DNA of 35,086 nt from Lentzea albida (GTDB lineage: Bacteria; Actinomycetota; Actinomycetes; Mycobacteriales; Pseudonocardiaceae): assembly GCF_900111005.1 (NCBI RefSeq), contig NZ_FOFV01000028.1:1-35086 (forward strand). Reading direction: 5' to 3'. The number at the start of each line of letters is the position of its first letter. Positions within the stretch are counted from its first letter, which is position 1. The position numbers and the translations under genes were made by a program. Shown here one piece after another: positions 30,167-35,086 of this stretch. Under the pieces are notes generated by a model. It ran no database searches and was not told the DNA's origin. It was given only the letters and a program-made list of their open reading frames with translations.

Positions 30167-33100
30167 TCAGGGCTGCCCGAGCTCGTCCAGCAGGGCGAAC
30201 ATCTCGTCGTCGGTCGCCGAGTCCAGGTCGACCTCGGTCGCCGTCGCGCCGGGCGCACTTGACAGCCTGGCCCGCAGGACGTCGAGGCGACCCGCGACCT
30301 GGCCGTGCATCTTCAGGTCCAGGGCCTGCCCGGTGAGGAGCCGTTCCAGCGCTTCGAGCGCCGCGAGAACGGACTCCGGTTCGTCATCGGGCGTGAAGCC
30401 GAGCCGACCGTCGAGGTGCTCGACGAGATCGCCGGGCGTCGGGTAGTCGAACAGCAGCGTGGCGGGCAGTCGCAGACCGGTCCCGCCGTTGAGCCGGTTG
30501 CGGAGCTCGACGGACGTCATCGAGTCGAACCCCATGTCCTGGAACTGCCGGTCCGGATCGATGGTCGACCCGCCGGAGTGGCCGAGGACCAGTCCGACCG
30601 CGGTCCGCACGAGGTCCAGGAGCACCTCCCGCCGCGCGTCACCCGTGAGACCGTGCAGGCGGTCCGCCACCGTCGCCGAGCTGACCGCGGATCGTCGCGC
30701 CGAGGTGCGGACGACTCCCCGCAGGACAGCCGGGACCTCCCCAGCGGTGCGCAGGGCCTGCACGTCGAGCAACACCGGAACCGCGACCGGTTCCCCGGAG
30801 ACCAGAGCCGCGTCGAACAGCGCCACGCCCTGCTCGACGGACAGCAAACCCGTTCCCGATCGCGTCATCCGGCTCCGGTCCGCGTCGGAGAGCGCGGTGG
30901 TCATGCCCACCTCCGGTGTCCACGGGCCCCAGGCGAGCGAGGTCGCCGGCAGTCCGAGTTCCCGGCGGTACCGGGCGAGGTCGTCCGCGAACGCGTTGGC
31001 AGCGGCGTAGTTGCCCTGTCCGGCCGCGCCGAACACGCCCGCCACCGACGAGAACACCACGAAGGCGCGGAGATCGAGTCCCGCGGTGAGCTCGTGGAGG
31101 TGCCATCCACCGTCGACCTTCGGCCGCAGCACCGCGCTCAGCCGCTCGGGGCTCAGCGAGTCGACGACACCGTCGTCGAGCACCCCCGCGGTGTGCACGA
31201 CCGCGGTCAGGGGGTGCTCCGCCGGGATGTCAGCCAGCACCCGTGCCAGCGCGTCGCGGTCGGAGACGTCGCAGGCGACCGCCCGCACGCAGGCGCCCGC
31301 GGCGGTCAGCGACTCGACCAGCTCTCCGGCACCGTCGGGGCCGCGGCGACCGACCAGAACGAGGTGCCGCACACCGTGCTCGAACACCAGGTGCCGCGCG
31401 AACACGGCCCCCAGTCCGCCAGTTCCGCCGGTGATCAGCACGGTGCCGCTCGGATCCCAGGTGGACGGCGCGGGCTCCGCCGCGGCAGGCAGTCGCGTCA
31501 GCCTGGGCGCCAGCACCTGCCCGTCGCGTACGAGCAACTCCGGCTCGTCAGCTCCCAGGGCCTCCAGCAGGAGAGCGGGCGAACCACCCGTGGAGTCCAT
31601 ATCCACCAGCCCGAACGCGCCGGGGTGTTCCGACATCGCGGTGCGCACCAGGCCGCGCACGGTGGCCACCGACAAACCACCGCTGGTCACGAAGACGAGC
31701 CGGGACCCCGCGGCGCGTTCGCGGAGCGTCCACCGCTGGACCGCCGCCAGAACCTCCGCCGCGCTCGAGTGCGCGCCGCCCACGACGTCGTCCGGGTCGC
31801 CCTGCACGGCGAACAGGACCAGGCCGTCCGGTGCCGACTCCACCGAGTCGTGCAGCGCGACGTCGAGTCCCAGCGTCACCGGACCGACCACGGCGACCGG
31901 CTCGGCCTTCTGCCTCGGGGACACCGCAACCAGCTCCGTCCGGAACAGCGCATCCCCCGTCGGACCGAGTTGCCGCGCATCCACCGTGCGCAGCACGAGC
32001 GAGTCGACGGTGAGCACGGGAGCGCCCACCTCGTTCGCCACAGCCAGCGACACGGAGTCGGCGCCGGTCCTCGACAGCCTCGCCCGCAGTGCAGCAGAGC
32101 CGGGAGCATGCACCGACACGCCTTCCCACGAGAAGGGCAGACCACCGCTCCCTTGGCCCCCTCCACCCAGCATGAGTGCGTGGAGTGCCGCGTCGAGCAG
32201 CACCGGGTGCACCCCGAACGCCACCGCACCGTCGTGCAGCGCATCGGGCAGGGTGACCTCGGCGTACACGTCACCGTCGTCGCCACGCCACGCCGCACGC
32301 AGGCCCTGGAACGCGGGACCGTAGTCGAATCCCCCGTCGGCGAAGGCGTCGTAACACCCGGTGACGTCGAGTGGCTCGGCACCGGCGGGAGGCCACGATA
32401 CGAGAGCGGCATCCGCTGCAATGCCGCCGTTCGTGAGCACTCCGGTCCCGTGCTGGACCCAGTGGCCGTCGGTGCCGGCAGGACGTGAGTACAGGCGCAG
32501 TTCGCGGTTTCCGTCATCACCCGGAGCGCCCACCCACACCTGGATCTGCACGGCGCCGTGCTCCGGCAGCGTCAGTGGCACGGCAATGGTCAGCTCACCG
32601 ACGCGGTCACAGCCGACCTCGTCACCGGCACGCACCGCGAGCTCGGCGATGGCCGCACCCGGCACCAGCACCTGACCGAAGATCCTGTGGTCGGCGAGCC
32701 AGGGGTGGGTGGACAGTGAAAGTCGCCCGGTGAGCACGACCTCGTCCGATCCGGCGACTGTCACCACCGCTCCCAGCAGGGGGTGCGACGGCGAGTTCAA
32801 ACCCGCGGCGCCGACGTCGCCGATCTGGACGCCACCCACCGGCCAGAACCACTCGTGCTCGAAGGCGTACGTCGGCAGCTCGACGAACCGTCCTCTCGGG
32901 ACGATGCCGCGCCAGTCGACGTCCACGCCGTGGACGTACAGGCGGCCCAGCGCGGTCAGCAGCGAGGTCTCCTCGTCACGGTCCCTGCGCAGAGCCGGCA
33001 CTGCCAGGCCTTCCTCGATCAGACCGGTCAGCACACCGTCCGGGCCCAACTCGAGGAACGCCGACGCCCCGGCGTCGGACAGGGCGCGAAGACCGTCGGC

Positions 33101-35086
33101 GAACCGCACCGCCTCCCGCACGTGCCGCACCCAGTACTGCGGCGAGCACACCTCGTCGGTGACCAGAGCGCCGGTCACGTTCGACACCAACGGCATCAAC
33201 GGCTCACGGAACGACAGGTTCTCCAGAGCTCGAGCGAACTCGTCGAGCATCGGCTCCATCAACGGCGAGTGGAACGCGTGCGACACGCGCAGACGCGACG
33301 TCCTGCGGTCCTCGAACCGAGCGGCGATCTCCAGCACCGCGGCCTCGTCGCCCGCGACCACCACCGAGTCCGCCCGGTTCACCGCCGCGATCGAGACGCC
33401 CCCGCCCAGCAACGGCAACACCTCGGCCTCTGTGGCTGCGATCGCGACCATCGCCCCACCCGCAGGCAGTGCCTCCATCAACCCGGCACGCGCCCGCACC
33501 AATGCGCAGGCGTCGTCGAGAGACAGCACCCCGGCCACGTGCGCCGCCGCCACCTCACCGATCGAATGTCCCGCCACGAAATCCGGTGTAACACCCCACG
33601 ACTCGACCAGGCGGAACAACGCCACCTCGACCGCGAACAACGCCGGCTGCGCAAAACCCGTGCGGTCCAACAGGTCCTGATCCGCACCCCACACGACGTC
33701 GCGCAGACCCGGCTCGAGGCGGTCCAGCACCTCGTCCAACGCCCCCGCGAACACCGGGAACCGCCCGTACAGGTCGCGGCCCATCCCCAACCGCTGCGCA
33801 CCCTGACCCGAGAACAGGAATCCCGTGCGCTGACCGGCGGCCACGCCGCGTGCTACCTCGGAAACCCCGTCCTCCGACGCGAGCACCACCGCTCGATGAG
33901 CGAACACCGAACGCCCCAGCAGGCTCGAGCCGACGTCGACCTGGGATTCCGTGACAGCCTCCAAGCGCTCGACCTGCGAGCTCAGAGCGGCCTCGGACTT
34001 GGCTGAGACCACCCACGGCACCACACGTGCTTCCACCGGTTCCGGCACGGGCGCCGGCTCCGGCTGCTCGATGATCACGTGCGCGTTCGTGCCACTGATC
34101 CCGAACGACGACACACCGGCACGCCGCGGCCGACCCACCTCCGGCCATGCGACAGACTCCGTCGACAGCTCGACCGCACCCTCGGACCAGTCCACATGCG
34201 ACGACGGCGTGTCGACGTGGAGTGTCTTCGGGACAACGCCGTGCCGCAGGGCCTGGACCATCTTGATGATCCCGGCGACACCGGCGGCGGCCTGGGTGTG
34301 GCCGATGTTCGACTTCACCGACCCCAGCAGCAAAGGCCGATCACGGTCCTGGCCGTAGGTCGCCAGCAGCGCCTGCGCCTCGATCGGATCACCCAACGTC
34401 GTACCCGTGCCATGCGCCTCGACAACGTCCACATCGGACGTTGACAAACCCGCACTCGCCAACGCCTGACGAATCACCCGCTGCTGCGACGGACCATTCG
34501 GCGCCGTCAAACCGTTCGACGCACCATCCTGGTTCACCGCCGAACCACGCACCACGGCCAAGACCTGGTGACCGTTGCGCTGGGCATCCGACATGCGCTC
34601 CAGCACCAGCATGCCGACACCCTCGGCCCAGCCCACACCGTCCGCACTGTCCGAGAACGCCTTGCAGCGCCCATCCGGGGACAGACCGCGCTGACGCGAG
34701 AACTCCACGAACGACCCCGGCGTCGACATCACCGTCACACCACCGGCGAGCGCCAGCGAGCACTCCCCGGCCCGAAGAGCCTGCATCGCCCAGTGCAACG
34801 CCACCAACGAGGAGGAGCAGGCGGTGTCGACGCTCACCGCGGGACCTTCGAGTCCGAGGGTGTAGGCCACCCGGCCCGACGCGACGCTCGGCGAGGCGCC
34901 GTTGCCCTGGTATCCCTCGGCGTCCCCGCCGGACAGGAGCACCGCGTAGTCGCTGTACATCACGCCCGCGAAAACGCCGGTCCGACTACCCCGCAACGAC
35001 ACCGGATCGATCCCGGCCCGCTCGATCGCCTCCCACGACACCTCGAGCAGCAGACGCTGCTGCGAATCCGTCGCCAACGCCTCCCG
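30167..35086 (-). CDS. Type I modular PKS, KS-AT-DH-KR-ACP plus docking domain (5' end outside window)
   Basis: At least 1,639 residues; the start lies beyond the window, and numbering here counts from residue 4 (codon at 35077). KS: VDTACSSSL (Cys87), EAHGTGT (His222), KSNIGH (His260). AT ~418-700: GHSIGE (Ser505) and HAFH at 600-603, the malonyl-CoA-specific signature. DH ~765-1030: HRIFGQVLVPG (His797) and LLDAALHAL (Asp962), both catalytic residues present. KR: GGTGGLG (1217-1223), LDD (1300-1302), Ser1344, Tyr1357; LDD without the A-type Trp suggests a B-type ketoreductase. ACP: GFDSM with phosphopantetheine Ser1519. No ER. The last ~75 residues form a helical docking tail (ending EMFALLDELGQP), so the chain passes to another PKS subunit. 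Predicted step: C2 extension, ketoreduction, dehydration to a (probably E) double bond. Malonyl choice and geometry are inferred from motifs. Confidence 0.96.
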   Translation of the reverse strand, partial: REALATDSQQRLLLEVSWEAIERAGIDPVSLRGSRTGVFAGVMYSDYAVLLSGGDAEGYQGNGASPSVASGRVAYTLGLEGPAVSVDTACSSSLVALHWAMQALRAGECSLALAGGVTVMSTPGSFVEFSRQRGLSPDGRCKAFSDSADGVGWAEGVGMLVLERMSDAQRNGHQVLAVVRGSAVNQDGASNGLTAPNGPSQQRVIRQALASAGLSTSDVDVVEAHGTGTTLGDPIEAQALLATYGQDRDRPLLLGSVKSNIGHTQAAAGVAGIIKMVQALRHGVVPKTLHVDTPSSHVDWSEGAVELSTESVAWPEVGRPRRAGVSSFGISGTNAHVIIEQPEPAPVPEPVEARVVPWVVSAKSEAALSSQVERLEAVTESQVDVGSSLLGRSVFAHRAVVLASEDGVSEVARGVAAGQRTGFLFSGQGAQRLGMGRDLYGRFPVFAGALDEVLDRLEPGLRDVVWGADQDLLDRTGFAQPALFAVEVALFRLVESWGVTPDFVAGHSIGEVAAAHVAGVLSLDDACALVRARAGLMEALPAGGAMVAIAATEAEVLPLLGGGVSIAAVNRADSVVVAGDEAAVLEIAARFEDRRTSRLRVSHAFHSPLMEPMLDEFARALENLSFREPLMPLVSNVTGALVTDEVCSPQYWVRHVREAVRFADGLRALSDAGASAFLELGPDGVLTGLIEEGLAVPALRRDRDEETSLLTALGRLYVHGVDVDWRGIVPRGRFVELPTYAFEHEWFWPVGGVQIGDVGAAGLNSPSHPLLGAVVTVAGSDEVVLTGRLSLSTHPWLADHRIFGQVLVPGAAIAELAVRAGDEVGCDRVGELTIAVPLTLPEHGAVQIQVWVGAPGDDGNRELRLYSRPAGTDGHWVQHGTGVLTNGGIAADAALVSWPPAGAEPLDVTGCYDAFADGGFDYGPAFQGLRAAWRGDDGDVYAEVTLPDALHDGAVAFGVHPVLLDAALHALMLGGGGQGSGGLPFSWEGVSVHAPGSAALRARLSRTGADSVSLAVANEVGAPVLTVDSLVLRTVDARQLGPTGDALFRTELVAVSPRQKAEPVAVVGPVTLGLDVALHDSVESAPDGLVLFAVQGDPDDVVGGAHSSAAEVLAAVQRWTLRERAAGSRLVFVTSGGLSVATVRGLVRTAMSEHPGAFGLVDMDSTGGSPALLLEALGADEPELLVRDGQVLAPRLTRLPAAAEPAPSTWDPSGTVLITGGTGGLGAVFARHLVFEHGVRHLVLVGRRGPDGAGELVESLTAAGACVRAVACDVSDRDALARVLADIPAEHPLTAVVHTAGVLDDGVVDSLSPERLSAVLRPKVDGGWHLHELTAGLDLRAFVVFSSVAGVFGAAGQGNYAAANAFADDLARYRRELGLPATSLAWGPWTPEVGMTTALSDADRSRMTRSGTGLLSVEQGVALFDAALVSGEPVAVPVLLDVQALRTAGEVPAVLRGVVRTSARRSAVSSATVADRLHGLTGDARREVLLDLVRTAVGLVLGHSGGSTIDPDRQFQDMGFDSMTSVELRNRLNGGTGLRLPATLLFDYPTPGDLVEHLDGRLGFTPDDEPESVLAALEALERLLTGQALDLKMHGQVAGRLDVLRARLSSAPGATATEVDLDSATDDEMFALLDELGQP

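Noticed and set aside
30305..32488. Plus-strand open frame of 727 codons antisense to the PKS
   Set aside because: It mirrors the codon periodicity of the PKS gene and has no recognisable motif or ribosome binding site.

Overview
This is high-GC actinomycete DNA. WD40 repeats, LAL regulators, DUF5994/DUF5988-type proteins, GTG/TTG starts and a type I modular polyketide synthase (PKS) together suggest Pseudonocardiales (Lentzea/Saccharothrix/Kutzneria-like); the genus is an inference. I saw no rRNA, tRNA or CRISPR array.

Left part (1-10.6 kb): an accessory island shaped by mobile elements. It opens with the tail of a WD40 protein, then a frameshifted IS481-like element with recognisable terminal inverted repeats, then a complete nuclease-NACHT NTPase (candidate anti-phage protein). 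Next come relics of at least two more transposases and two pieces of a TniB-type transposition ATPase that lie 5.9 kb apart on the same strand and in the correct order. Between the TniB pieces are a STAS anti-anti-sigma factor and a HATPase anti-sigma-type kinase (a likely partner-switching pair), gene stumps (glycosyltransferase-like, N5-carboxyethylornithine synthase N-terminus), and a translationally coupled trio of DUF5994, a 51-aa protein and a transglutaminase-like protein.

Middle part (10.6-25.8 kb): a secreted lipoprotein, then what looks like the regulatory arm of a PKS cluster. It holds a type II thioesterase, two paralogous PucR-type regulators, a small orphan protein and an operon of three giant LuxR-family (LAL) regulators with 3-nt gaps between them. 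Two of the three LALs have lost the Walker A lysine. A secreted GH13 alpha-amylase with a strong terminator follows the second PucR gene.

Right part (25.9-29.5 kb): an intact TetR regulator followed by a graveyard of carbon-catabolism genes: a frameshifted SDR, a broken 2-hydroxyacid dehydrogenase, an SDR stump, an in-frame chimera of an ABC ATPase N-terminus with a hydroxyisobutyrate-dehydrogenase-like C-terminus, and a frameshifted IclR regulator.

Right end (29.8-35.1 kb): a DUF5988 small protein and a convergent PKS gene, separated by a perfect 48-bp palindrome that should terminate both strands. The PKS gene runs off the window and encodes KS-AT(malonyl)-DH-KR(B-type)-ACP plus a C-terminal docking domain. 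It is therefore an internal extension module that passes its chain to another PKS protein. The type II thioesterase would edit mis-primed carrier domains, and the LAL and PucR proteins are the probable pathway switches.
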